From the NCBI GenBank assembly GCA_910588155.1, contig CAJUPB010000009.1, positions 1 to 46,102 of the forward strand: a DNA stretch of 46,102 nucleotides, read 5' to 3'. The notes beneath the pieces are model-generated. The model did no database searches. It was not told where the DNA came from and saw nothing but the letters and a program-made list of their open reading frames with translations. Shown here in pieces: positions 17,443-24,913 of the stretch. Positions within the stretch are counted from its first letter, which is position 1, and the number at the start of each line of letters is the position of its first letter. A program made the translations under genes and the position numbers. Source of the DNA: an uncultured Christensenellaceae bacterium (GTDB lineage Bacteria > Bacillota > Clostridia > Christensenellales > Pumilibacteraceae).

Positions 17443-17471
17443 ATAATAGCACAAACGGCAGATAGTTTCAA
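17443..17471 (-). promoter_or_regulatory. promoter at the very edge of the second MATE gene
   Basis: On the minus strand TTGAAA (17466-17471), 17 bp ending in TGC, and TATTAT (17443-17448). The predicted start point near 17436 leaves a leader of at most 3 nt before the ATG at 17433. The terminator of the previous operon ends at 17503, only 32 bp away. Confidence 0.65.
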
Positions 17472-17502
17472 GCGATTGCGGTCTGTTTGACGCACGACAT
17501 CG

Positions 17503-17529
17503 AAAAAAAACGCAGCCGTTTAAGCCGCG
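17503..17529 (-). terminator. terminator of the rnf-lipoprotein operon
   Basis: On the minus strand CGCGGC and GCTGCG pair around a 7-base loop, followed by eight T (plus-strand A run 17503-17510). It lies about 40 bp after the lipoprotein stop. Confidence 0.8.
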
Positions 17530-17568
17530 CTTTTCGTACGCATAGGAAACGTTATCGAATATACGTCG

Positions 17569-18315
17569 TTACATTGCCGTTTCGTAAGCGCGTTTTGCCA
17601 AAGACATATAGTCGTGCAAATCCACAAGCGTCGCGCCCGTATCCACTCCGTCTATAACCCAACTGCCCTCGCCCTTCATTTCGTCGCCGCCGTAAGAGTC
17701 GAAACCGTTTCTGATTATATAGTCGGACATTTTGTCCATATTGCCCTTCCAGCCGAGCACGTTGTTTCCCGACCAATATCCGTTTTTGGATTTCAGCCAA
17801 CGCTCGCCTTTGTTGAGGTTGTTTTTATCCGTGGAAAAGTCTATATCCGCCGCAGAACCGTCGGCTTTCAAAAGCTTATAATCGCCGCTTGCCATCGTTT
17901 CGACGTAGAACTTCGCGTTTTCTTCTTTCTTGACCCATTCTTCGAAGGTTTCCCCGCCCTCTTTCTGTCTGTATGCCGGGGTCTTGACAGACGCGTCGTC
18001 GGTTGCGGTGAACGTCAGCGAGCCTATCGTTATTTTTTTGGCGAAACCGCCCGTCGTGAACTCCACGCCCTCCGCTTTGTCTTCCTTTATGTTCGATTTC
18101 TTTGCCCAAGACGCCGGACCTTCCGTTTCCTCGAACGTGACGGAATTGACTCTTGTGCCATTTCTGACAACGGTGACCTGCGCAACGTAATAGTTATGCA
18201 CGAGTCCGTAGGCATTGCCCGTCGTTTCCACGCCGCCGCAAGAGCAGGCGTTCAGACTCAACATAAGCGTTGACGTCATCAAAACAGCAAATACGGTCAC
18301 AATCGTTTTTTTCAT
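17569..18315 (-). CDS. lipoprotein with FMN-attachment motif, Rnf-associated
   Basis: This 248-residue exported protein has a lipoprotein signal (MKKTIVTVFAVLMTSTLML, lipobox LNAC with Cys near residue 24). I do not recognise most of the body. The C-terminus carries DGVDTGATLVDL, which fits the D-x(2,3)-[ST]-G-A-[ST] motif that the enzyme ApbE flavinylates in RnfG, RnfD, NqrC and PplA-type lipoproteins; the likely FMN-bearing residue is Thr229. The following helix (MSLAKRAYETA) matches the end of FMN_bind domains. It lies 51 bp after rnfB with its own AAGGAG and before the operon terminator, so it is probably co-expressed with Rnf. Inference: it carries electrons on the outer face of the membrane. 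No apbE is in the window. Confidence 0.7.
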   Translation of the reverse strand: MKKTIVTVFAVLMTSTLMLSLNACSCGGVETTGNAYGLVHNYYVAQVTVVRNGTRVNSVTFEETEGPASWAKKSNIKEDKAEGVEFTTGGFAKKITIGSLTFTATDDASVKTPAYRQKEGGETFEEWVKKEENAKFYVETMASGDYKLLKADGSAADIDFSTDKNNLNKGERWLKSKNGYWSGNNVLGWKGNMDKMSDYIIRNGFDSYGGDEMKGEGSWVIDGVDTGATLVDLHDYMSLAKRAYETAM

Positions 18316-18366
18316 AAATATATCTCCTTTCTTTACATCTATTCTAACCGTTTTGCAAAGAAATTA

Positions 18367-19239
18367 TTAAGCCGTCTTTTCCGTCTTTTGCTCCGCTACC
18401 TCCGCGCTTTTGCCCTTTGCCTTTTTGCCGGCAAACGGCTCGAACCAAAGTATACACTTTCTCGGGCAGACGTTTACGCACTTGCCGCAGCCGATACACT
18501 TGTCGTAATCGATGGCGGCGAGATTGTTTGCCAGCTCTATCGCGCCCGTCGGGCAATTCTTTTCGCAAAGACCGCAGCCGATACAGCCGACCGAACAGAC
18601 TTTTGTGACCTCCTTGCCCCTATTGGTATTCGAGCAGGCGACGTATACTTTCGCGTCCACGGGTATCCTGCCGATTATTTTTTTCGGGCACACCGCTACG
18701 CACGCGCCGCAGCTCGTACAGCTCTTATAGTCCACCTCCGCGCAATTCAAGTCGCGGTTTACGGATATTGCCGAATATTTGCAGGTGTCGGCGCAGGTGC
18801 CGAGTCCCATACAGCCCGTCGGGCAAGCCTTGTTTCCGTCCGCAAGCACCTGACAGGATTCGCAGTCGCCGTAGCCCTGATATTCGTATTTATTCCGACA
18901 GCGGTTGCCGCCCTTGCAATGGACGACTGCCACGGTGCGAGCGCTCTTTTCCTCGCTCATACCCATTATACGGCTGATGTTTTTACGTCCCTCGCTGCTC
19001 GTGGGATTGCACTGCGACAGCTTTGCCTCGCCCTTGAACAGAGCCTCGGCAAACGCACTGCAACCCGGATAGCCGCAGCCGCCGCAGTTCGCGCCGGCAA
19101 GGTGGCGTTCTATTTCGTCGATACGACCGTCTCTGTCGATAGCCAGCTTTTCGCCGAGAAAACTCAATCCGAAAGCTATCGCCGCGCCCAAAACCAGCGC
19201 AATCAATATCGGCAATATGAATGTCATAAATATTTCCAT
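18367..19239 (-). CDS. rnfB: Rnf complex subunit B, polyferredoxin
   Basis: This 290-residue protein has one N-terminal membrane helix (about 5-27), a 4Fe-4S domain GANCGGCGYPGCSAF with a fourth Cys in SQCNP, and several ferredoxin-type Cys clusters (CTSCGACVAVCP, GCIGCGLCEKNCP, CIGCGKCVNVCP, plus CESCQVLADGNKACPTGC). RnfB accepts electrons from reduced ferredoxin for the Na+ or H+ pumping Rnf complex. GGAGGAG lies eight bases before the ATG at 19239. Unlike the other rnf genes, which overlap or nearly touch, it is separated from rnfA by 259 bp containing foldback elements. The Lys/Ala-rich C-terminus is a plain extension. Confidence 0.96.
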   Translation of the reverse strand: MEIFMTFILPILIALVLGAAIAFGLSFLGEKLAIDRDGRIDEIERHLAGANCGGCGYPGCSAFAEALFKGEAKLSQCNPTSSEGRKNISRIMGMSEEKSARTVAVVHCKGGNRCRNKYEYQGYGDCESCQVLADGNKACPTGCMGLGTCADTCKYSAISVNRDLNCAEVDYKSCTSCGACVAVCPKKIIGRIPVDAKVYVACSNTNRGKEVTKVCSVGCIGCGLCEKNCPTGAIELANNLAAIDYDKCIGCGKCVNVCPRKCILWFEPFAGKKAKGKSAEVAEQKTEKTA

Positions 19240-19308
19240 TTATTTCTCCTCCGCTTTCCGAAAAGCAGGAAACTTTTCAGCTTATTTAAAGCCTTTATAA
19301 AACTTAAT

Positions 19309-19377
19309 GTGTACACCCAACGTGACCCAAGCAAATGCGTAGCTTGACGATGAAATGCGACACTTATAATCCGTCAG
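19309..19377. repeat. foldback element, truncated copy B1
   Basis: Only the right half of the ~124-bp element is present, starting near GTGTACACCC and ending CCGTCAG. Its right arm is most like copy A (1-89). A single C separates it from the full copy B2 (GTCAG-C-CTGAC). It lies about 70 bp upstream of the rnfB start. Confidence 0.7.
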
Positions 19378-19378
19378 C

Positions 19379-19502
19379 CTGACGGCACAGAAACGAGCAA
19401 GACAAGGCGCACGCGGATTTTGCGAGGGCGCGTACACCCCCGTACGCAACCGAAGCAAAAACGTAAGCCTGACGACGCAATGCGAAGCTTATGAGTTGTC
19501 AG
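19379..19502. repeat. foldback element, full copy B2, between rnfA and rnfB
   Basis: This 124-bp copy begins CTGAC and ends GTCAG, with central GCGTAC and GTACGC arms around ACCCCC. It is close to the tandem copies at 36229-36479 (shared GTACGCAACCGAAGCAAAAA). The GTCAG end supplies the TGA stop codon of rnfA (19499-19501). As RNA it would form a long hairpin between rnfA and rnfB. Confidence 0.8.
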
Positions 19503-20077
19503 GAGAAGAGACCGGAGAATCCGGAAAAAGCCATCGCCATAATCCCTGCGATTATGAGCGCAATCGGAAAGCCTTGGAAGGGCTTGGGGATTGCCGCCCT
19601 TTGCGTCTTTTCGCGCACACCTGCCATCAGAATGAGTGCGAGCGTGAAACCGAGACCGACGGACAGACCTGCCACCACCGTTTCCAAAAGTCCGTAACCC
19701 TCTGCCACGACGTTGTTCGCCGTTCCGAGCACGGCACAGTTTGTCGTTATCAGCGCAAGATATACTCCGAGCGAAGTATAGAGCGACGGGCTTGCCTTTT
19801 TCAGCACGATGTCGAGAAGCTGCACGAGCGCGGCGATTATGAGTATGAATATAATCGTCTGCAAATACGTAAGTTCGGCAAGCTCCAAAAGCATATACAG
19901 GTAATGACAAACCACCGACGAAAGCACTATAACGAAGGTTACGGCAAGCCCCATTCCCACGGCGGAGTCCAGCTTTTTGCTGACGCCGAGAAACGGGCAT
20001 ATTCCGAGGGTCTGTGAGAAGATTATGTTATTGGTTATTATTCCCGTGATTACTATGGAAAAAATCGTCGTCCACAT
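19499..20077 (-). CDS. rnfA: Rnf complex subunit A, membrane protein
   Basis: This 192-residue protein has six membrane helices. It shows the RnfA/NqrE family pattern: SQTLGICPFLGVSKKLDSAVGMG with a conserved Cys, and LALITTNCAVLG with the second Cys, the pair that holds an iron-sulfur centre in the membrane core. It forms the ion channel part together with RnfE, to which it is related. It follows rnfE by 7 bp. Its stop codon TGA lies in the terminal GTCAG of foldback copy B2, so the insertion sits exactly at the end of the gene; the protein has normal length. Confidence 0.96.
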   Translation of the reverse strand: MWTTIFSIVITGIITNNIIFSQTLGICPFLGVSKKLDSAVGMGLAVTFVIVLSSVVCHYLYMLLELAELTYLQTIIFILIIAALVQLLDIVLKKASPSLYTSLGVYLALITTNCAVLGTANNVVAEGYGLLETVVAGLSVGLGFTLALILMAGVREKTQRAAIPKPFQGFPIALIIAGIMAMAFSGFSGLFS

Positions 20078-20084
20078 AGTCTTT

Positions 20085-20672
20085 TCAAGCCTCCATTAAC
20101 GAATTGCGGCGATTTCTGTACAGTCCCATAAGGAAGTTGAACAGAGCCATCACGAAGCCGAGCACTATAAAGCCGCCCGCCGGTTTGACAAACAGCGTGA
20201 GTCCCAGAGCGCCGAGTCCCTGTCTGACCGCGCCGAGCAGCGATATTGCAAGAATGAAACCTATGCCCATAGACAAGCCGTCCACCGCCGACGCGAGAAC
20301 GCCGTTTTTCGACGCAAACGATTCCGCCCTGCCTAGTATTATACAGTTCACGACAATCAGCGGAATAAAGCTGCTTATGGACGAATACAGTTCGGGAAGA
20401 AAGCCCGATATGACCATTTGAACTATCGTAACGAAAGTCGCTATTATGACTATATATGCGGGCAGGCGCACCTTATCGGGTATTACTTTGCGCAGCAGCG
20501 ATATGGCTATGTTCGAGAACACGAGCACTGCCGCCGTTGCGCAGCCCAAGCCGAAAGCGTTGACTATGTTATTGCTCTGCGCTATCGTCGGGCACATTCC
20601 CAGCACGAGAACGAACACGGGGTTATTGAGTATTCCGCCGAGAGCGGCATTTTTCAAGGTCTTTCCGTTCAT
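20085..20672 (-). CDS. rnfE: Rnf complex subunit E, membrane protein
   Basis: This 195-residue protein has six membrane helices and the same conserved Cys-bearing patterns as RnfA: NPVFVLVLGMCPTIAQS and IPLIVVNCIILGRAESFA. RnfE/NqrD pairs with RnfA around a membrane 2Fe-2S centre. The ATG overlaps the rnfG stop by 4 bp (ATGA). Gene order C-D-G-E-A-B is the common clostridial order. Confidence 0.96.
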   Translation of the reverse strand: MNGKTLKNAALGGILNNPVFVLVLGMCPTIAQSNNIVNAFGLGCATAAVLVFSNIAISLLRKVIPDKVRLPAYIVIIATFVTIVQMVISGFLPELYSSISSFIPLIVVNCIILGRAESFASKNGVLASAVDGLSMGIGFILAISLLGAVRQGLGALGLTLFVKPAGGFIVLGFVMALFNFLMGLYRNRRNSLMEA

Positions 20673-21307
20673 AGCTTTCCTCCGTTTTCATTCAGCGCCG
20701 CCGCCATTTTCATCGATATTTTCACGGTGTTTGCCACGCCCTTCACCGAATATACGGAAGTCGCCCCCGTTTCCGCGGTTATACTGCCCGCGTCCACGTC
20801 GGTCTTGCCCTTTATGAACTCTCTGAACCTGTCGAAATTTTCCTTCAAGAAAATTCCGTTTGTTCCCGGAGAGTTTTCATTCTGCGATTTGAGCGTCACG
20901 TCGTACACCGCCGCCGAAGCGTCGAACGCCGTCAAGAGAGATATGGGGGCGTTGCCGGAATAGCCCTGCCCCTGCGCCTCGACGACGATATAGCCGCTGT
21001 ACTCGCCTTTGACGACCTTATACACGGCAAGCACCTTATTGTTAGGCTCCGCCCTGTTGCTCTTATTGAAAGCGGCAAGCTTTTTTTCGTTGAGGTCGAG
21101 CATTTCGAAATAGCCCTCGTCAAACGCCGACTGCGAGCTTAAACCCGTCGGCAGCATTTCGTTTATCATCGTCGCGGTACGCAAATCCAGCGTCGGCTTA
21201 TACTTCGGAATAAACGCGTTGCCGAACGCCAAAATCGCAACGCAGACGACGGATATGACCGACATTGCGGCGACGGATTTCAAAGTAGACTTCGCGGAAT
21301 TCTTCAT
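20669..21307 (-). CDS. rnfG: Rnf complex subunit G, covalent FMN protein
   Basis: This 212-residue protein has an N-terminal membrane helix (about 10-30) and an exported FMN-binding domain. The flavinylation motif ITAETGATSVYS places the FMN on Thr183, attached by ApbE through a phosphodiester. RnfG passes electrons between the membrane part and the NADH-oxidising arm. Both ends overlap neighbours by 4 bp (rnfD and rnfE), showing tight translational coupling. Confidence 0.95.
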   Translation of the reverse strand: MKNSAKSTLKSVAAMSVISVVCVAILAFGNAFIPKYKPTLDLRTATMINEMLPTGLSSQSAFDEGYFEMLDLNEKKLAAFNKSNRAEPNNKVLAVYKVVKGEYSGYIVVEAQGQGYSGNAPISLLTAFDASAAVYDVTLKSQNENSPGTNGIFLKENFDRFREFIKGKTDVDAGSITAETGATSVYSVKGVANTVKISMKMAAALNENGGKL

Positions 21308-22416
21308 ACCTTCGCAGCCTCCTTGTCACGTTTCTTTTTCTTTTCTTTTTTCTCTTTGACATATCCGAACGGGCGCGGATAGACATATCTGTCTATCAGC
21401 GGCGTTACGATATTCATTATGAGTATGGCAAAGCTCATTCCCTCGGGATAGCCGCCGAATACTCTTATCAGCATTGCAATCAGCGCAGTGCCGACGCCGT
21501 ATATCGCCCTGCCCCAATCGGTGTTCGGGCTTGTCGCGTAGTCCGTGGACATATAGACCGCGCCGAACAAAAGTCCGCCCGAAAGCATGTGCGCCGCGGC
21601 GTTGGGCAATATCTCGTTTGCGGGCAAGCGTCCAATCAAGCCGTCGAACAGTATTGCGAACACGAAAGCCGAGCCGACAATCACGAGCGGCAATTTGAAG
21701 TCGATTACCTTTCTCGCCGCAAGATAGACAAAGCCGGCAAGAACGGCAATCGCGCAGGTTTCGCCGACGGCGGCGCTGCCCGTATTGCCTATCAGCATAT
21801 TCAAGAGAGTCCCGCCGTTCGGCGTGACTTTGTCTTCCAGCCAAGTCGCGCCCGTGCTTGCGTCCAATCCGAGACCGACGGTTTGCACCGCCGCCAGACC
21901 GACCATTGCGAACACGAACACTCTGCCTGCGGCTGCGGGATTCACGAAGTTTTTGCCTATGCCGCCGAACAGCATTTTGACAACGACAATCGCCAACAGC
22001 GACGCCAATATCAGAAGAATCAGCGTATCGAACGAAAACACCATATCCGCGACGGTGGGAACTTTGATTCTGGGGTCGTAGAAGTTGAAATCCCAAGCGT
22101 CGACCTTGACGAACGACGGGAAATTCAGCGCGAGTATTATGCCTGTTACCGCCGCCGAACCGTCCTTTATGCTTGCGTTTTTCAGACAGCCCTTTTTGAA
22201 CTTATTTTTGATTCCCGCGTCGTACAGCAATTCGAAGCCTATGCACGCCGCGACTGCCACGGCTATATTTATGAGAACCGCATAGCCGAAAAAGAAGGTT
22301 GCGGCTATTATCACGGGGCAAAGCGACACTATTACGTCTATCATAATACGTCTTACGCCGCCGTTTTTCTGCGTTATGTGCGGAGATGCGGATACGAAAA
22401 GATTTTCTTTCATCAC
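21304..22416 (-). CDS. rnfD: Rnf complex subunit D, membrane flavoprotein
   Basis: This 370-residue protein has multiple membrane helices of the NqrB/RnfD family. The motif DASTGATWL carries the second covalent FMN, on Thr191. It is a main part of the ion-translocating unit. The C-terminus ends in a run of Lys and Glu (KEKKEKKKKRDKEAAKV) on the cytoplasmic side. It overlaps rnfC and rnfG by 4 bp each. Confidence 0.96.
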   Translation of the reverse strand: MMKENLFVSASPHITQKNGGVRRIMIDVIVSLCPVIIAATFFFGYAVLINIAVAVAACIGFELLYDAGIKNKFKKGCLKNASIKDGSAAVTGIILALNFPSFVKVDAWDFNFYDPRIKVPTVADMVFSFDTLILLILASLLAIVVVKMLFGGIGKNFVNPAAAGRVFVFAMVGLAAVQTVGLGLDASTGATWLEDKVTPNGGTLLNMLIGNTGSAAVGETCAIAVLAGFVYLAARKVIDFKLPLVIVGSAFVFAILFDGLIGRLPANEILPNAAAHMLSGGLLFGAVYMSTDYATSPNTDWGRAIYGVGTALIAMLIRVFGGYPEGMSFAILIMNIVTPLIDRYVYPRPFGYVKEKKEKKKKRDKEAAKV

Positions 22417-23726
22417 AGATTATTCTCCCGTGCTTTTTTCTTCGCCAGCCTTATCGACTGCACGAGGGGCCGTTTTGCGGGACAGGCAAATGCGCAACAG
22501 CCGCATTCTATACAGTTTTTCGCGCCGTACTTCACCGCGCCGCCCACGTCGCCGTTTAAAATATACGAGTCGATATACATCGGCATAAGCCGCATCGGAC
22601 AGGCGGCGGCGCACTTGCCGCAATTGATACAGGGTTGCGGCTGACCCGTAAACGCTTCCTTTTCGGAGAGCAGCAGCAGACAGCTCGTGGTCTTTGTCGA
22701 CGCTATCTCGTCGTCGCTTACGGCAATGCCCATCATAGGACCGCCGCTTATGAGTTTGACGGGAGCTTTTTCGCCGTCCTTTACTCCGCCGCAGAAAGCA
22801 ATTATGTCCGAATACAAACTGCCGCCCGCCGCCCAAAAATTCTTGGGTTCGTTCACGGCGTCGCCGCTTACCGTCATAATTCTCTTATACAGCGGCTGAC
22901 CGTCTTCGACGGCAAGGCACACGGAAAGCGCGGTATGCACATTGTCGACCACAACGCCGACCTTGCTCGGCAATGCGCCCGTCGGCACTTTTCTGCCCGT
23001 CATCGCATATATGAGCTGTTTCTCCGCGCCCTGCGGATATTTGCTTTTCAAAGTCACGACTTCGACGTCGTACTTCTTTTCCGCGGCAACGCCGGCAACG
23101 AAGTTTGCCGCATCGGCTTTATTGTCCTCTATACCTATATATACCTTGTTCAAACCGACTGCCTTTGCCATATACAGCGCGCCGCGCAGAAAGGGCTCGG
23201 TATATTCGAGCAATATGCGGTAGTCGCAGGTGATGTAAGGTTCGCACTCGGCGGCGTTTATTATAAACGTGTCCACCTTATCCTTGGGGCGGAGTTTGAC
23301 GTGCGTGGGAAAGCCCGCGCCGCCCATACCGACTATGCCGCACTCCTGTATTCTTTGAAGAATATTCTCCCCCGTGCGTTCCTTTTCGGCAAGCGGTTTG
23401 AACCTGAAAGTTTCCTCGCTTGTTTCGTCGCGTTCTATGACGATATGCTCGGCGCGGGAAAGCGGCGTATTCAGCGTCTTTATTTCCCTGACCGTGCCCG
23501 TGACGGACGAAAAAACGGGGGCGGAAACAAATCCGTCCGCCTCGCCTATTTTCCGGCCTTCTATTACCCTGTCGCCCTTTGCGACGAGAGGCTTTGCCGC
23601 TTTGCCTATGTGCTGTGCCGTCGAAATGTAAACGACGGACGGCGGCGGCATAAACACTATGTTTTTCTTATCGGATAGTCCCTTATTTGCGGCGGGATGA
23701 ACGCCGTGCTTGAAAGTCGACTGCAA
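22413..23726 (-). CDS. rnfC: Rnf complex subunit C, NADH-binding
   Basis: This 437-residue peripheral protein has the SLBB/NADH-binding fold shared with complex I NuoF (GMGGAGFPTHVKL, NAAECEPYITCDYR) and two 4Fe-4S clusters near the C-terminus (CINCGKCAAACP and CIECGCCAFACPAKRP). It exchanges electrons with NAD+/NADH, the end point of ferredoxin oxidation. The start codon is TTG at 23726 with GGAGG six bases upstream; no in-frame ATG is nearby. It is the first gene of the rnfCDGEAB operon, behind a promoter at 23757-23785. Confidence 0.96.
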   Translation of the reverse strand: MQSTFKHGVHPAANKGLSDKKNIVFMPPPSVVYISTAQHIGKAAKPLVAKGDRVIEGRKIGEADGFVSAPVFSSVTGTVREIKTLNTPLSRAEHIVIERDETSEETFRFKPLAEKERTGENILQRIQECGIVGMGGAGFPTHVKLRPKDKVDTFIINAAECEPYITCDYRILLEYTEPFLRGALYMAKAVGLNKVYIGIEDNKADAANFVAGVAAEKKYDVEVVTLKSKYPQGAEKQLIYAMTGRKVPTGALPSKVGVVVDNVHTALSVCLAVEDGQPLYKRIMTVSGDAVNEPKNFWAAGGSLYSDIIAFCGGVKDGEKAPVKLISGGPMMGIAVSDDEIASTKTTSCLLLLSEKEAFTGQPQPCINCGKCAAACPMRLMPMYIDSYILNGDVGGAVKYGAKNCIECGCCAFACPAKRPLVQSIRLAKKKARENNL

Positions 23727-23756
23727 ACCGCACCTCCGAAAATTTCTGTCGTATTT

Positions 23757-23785
23757 ATTTTACAACAAGCAGTGAAAAAAGTAAA
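23757..23785 (-). promoter_or_regulatory. promoter of the rnf operon
   Basis: On the minus strand TTTACT (23780-23785), a 17-bp spacer and TAAAAT (23757-23762) precede rnfC by 30 bp. The -35 box is weak. Confidence 0.55.
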
Positions 23786-23854
23786 GGGTTTTCTGCAAAT
23801 AAAAGGGGTTTCGACACATATTGCAAAGTTTTGTAAACGTATTGAAATGTTTTG

Positions 23855-24301
23855 TCAATCCAGACTGCCGAAAATCTCCGACCGCTTCGGTTCGCGCACG
23901 TTCAAAAGCCGCCTCTTGCGCTTTTTATGCTCCTTCACGGCATTGATTATTGCCGTTATAAGCTGATATATGCCGAGCAGAGTCAAAAAAAGACCGAAGT
24001 ATCTCGAAAGCGCGCGCGCACCCGTGAGTTTGGACAAATACGACGCCGCAATGCCCGCCGCCACTGCGGGAAGCGCAATCGGAAGCACCGTTTTGAAATC
24101 CACGAGTTTATTCTTTATATGAATGCCGAGCGCGACGACGGACATCGGCACGAACGCAATCAGGTTAAGCGCCTGCGCGGCGTGCTGTTCCATTCCCGCG
24201 AATATCGTCAAAAGAGGTATGAGCAGCGTGCCGCCGCCCATTCCCATTCCACCTATGACACCCCCGAGCAAACCTATTATTATGAGAAGTATGGTTTTCA
24301 C
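23855..24301 (-). CDS. TSUP (TauE/SafE) transporter, half-size subunit
   Basis: This 148-residue membrane protein has about four helices and the TSUP glycine-rich start GLLGGVIGGMGMGGGTLLIP, followed by QALNLIAFVPMS. It is about half the usual ~250-residue TauE/SafE length. With the next gene it makes one full set, so the functional unit is presumably a heterodimer. The family moves sulfite, sulfonates or other organic anions; the substrate here is unknown. The start is GTG with AAAGGAG about six bases upstream. The basic C-terminal tail (EHKKRKRRLLNVREPKRS) is cytoplasmic. Confidence 0.85.
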   Translation of the reverse strand: MKTILLIIIGLLGGVIGGMGMGGGTLLIPLLTIFAGMEQHAAQALNLIAFVPMSVVALGIHIKNKLVDFKTVLPIALPAVAAGIAASYLSKLTGARALSRYFGLFLTLLGIYQLITAIINAVKEHKKRKRRLLNVREPKRSEIFGSLD

Positions 24302-24322
24302 TGTCGCTCTCCTTTCGCGGTT

Positions 24323-24688
24323 TCAGCCGACAAGCAGTTTCAGTCCCGCAACAATCATCAGCACGGCAAACACTATTCCCACCCAAACGCTTTTCAGCTT
24401 GCTCAATAAAAGCGCGCCGAGCGCGCCGCCCGCCGTCACGCCTATCGACGACACGGCAGTCGCGCCCCAATCGGCATAGCCGTTGAAAATATACGCGACG
24501 CCAGACGCTATGCTTATCGGCAGTATTATCATTATGGCGGTGGCGTGCGCCTTTTTGGTTTCCGTTTTCAGCGCCTTTTCCAAAAGCGGCACGCACAGCA
24601 TTCCGCCGCCGCCTCCGAAAAAGCCGTTTATCAATCCTATCGCGGCTCCGCCGCCCGCCTTCAACATCGTTGACACAATCTTTTTCAT
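24323..24688 (-). CDS. TSUP (TauE/SafE) transporter, other half-size subunit
   Basis: This 121-residue membrane protein has the same glycine-rich signature (GLINGFFGGGGGMLCVPLLEKAL) and HATAIMIILPISI, and is paired with the gene 21 bp downstream. Paired half-size TSUP genes are known in Clostridia. No Shine-Dalgarno site is visible before the ATG; a TATTAT box ends only four bases upstream, so the transcript may have almost no leader, but the -35 match is poor. Confidence 0.85.
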   Translation of the reverse strand: MKKIVSTMLKAGGGAAIGLINGFFGGGGGMLCVPLLEKALKTETKKAHATAIMIILPISIASGVAYIFNGYADWGATAVSSIGVTAGGALGALLLSKLKSVWVGIVFAVLMIVAGLKLLVG

Positions 24689-24807
24689 AGCAATAATAGT
24701 TTTACCAAATGTTACTCAAAATACAATAGGCGGACGAAAGCGTTTGTCCGCGACTGCCGCCGCAAGGAACTCCGCGCAAGTTTTTTGAAAAAAAGGCACT
24801 TATTTGA

Positions 24808-24836
24808 TTGCAAAATATTCCCTTTTATATTATAAT
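24808..24836 (+). promoter_or_regulatory. promoter of the large surface protein gene
   Basis: TTGCAA (24808-24813), a 17-bp spacer and TATAAT (24831-24836). The predicted leader is about 70 nt and contains the short palindrome GCGTATACGC. Confidence 0.6.
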
Positions 24837-24913
24837 TATAAAGTGTGCGCGTATACGCTTCGGCATTGCGCGCTCGGCTTATAGATAAAATACTTCAAAG
24901 GTGTAAAAGCAGA

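Noticed and set aside
24693..24721. Leaderless promoter for the TSUP gene at 24688
   Set aside because: A TATTAT box is four bases from the ATG and no ribosome site is seen, but the -35 region (TTTTGA) is too weak to claim.
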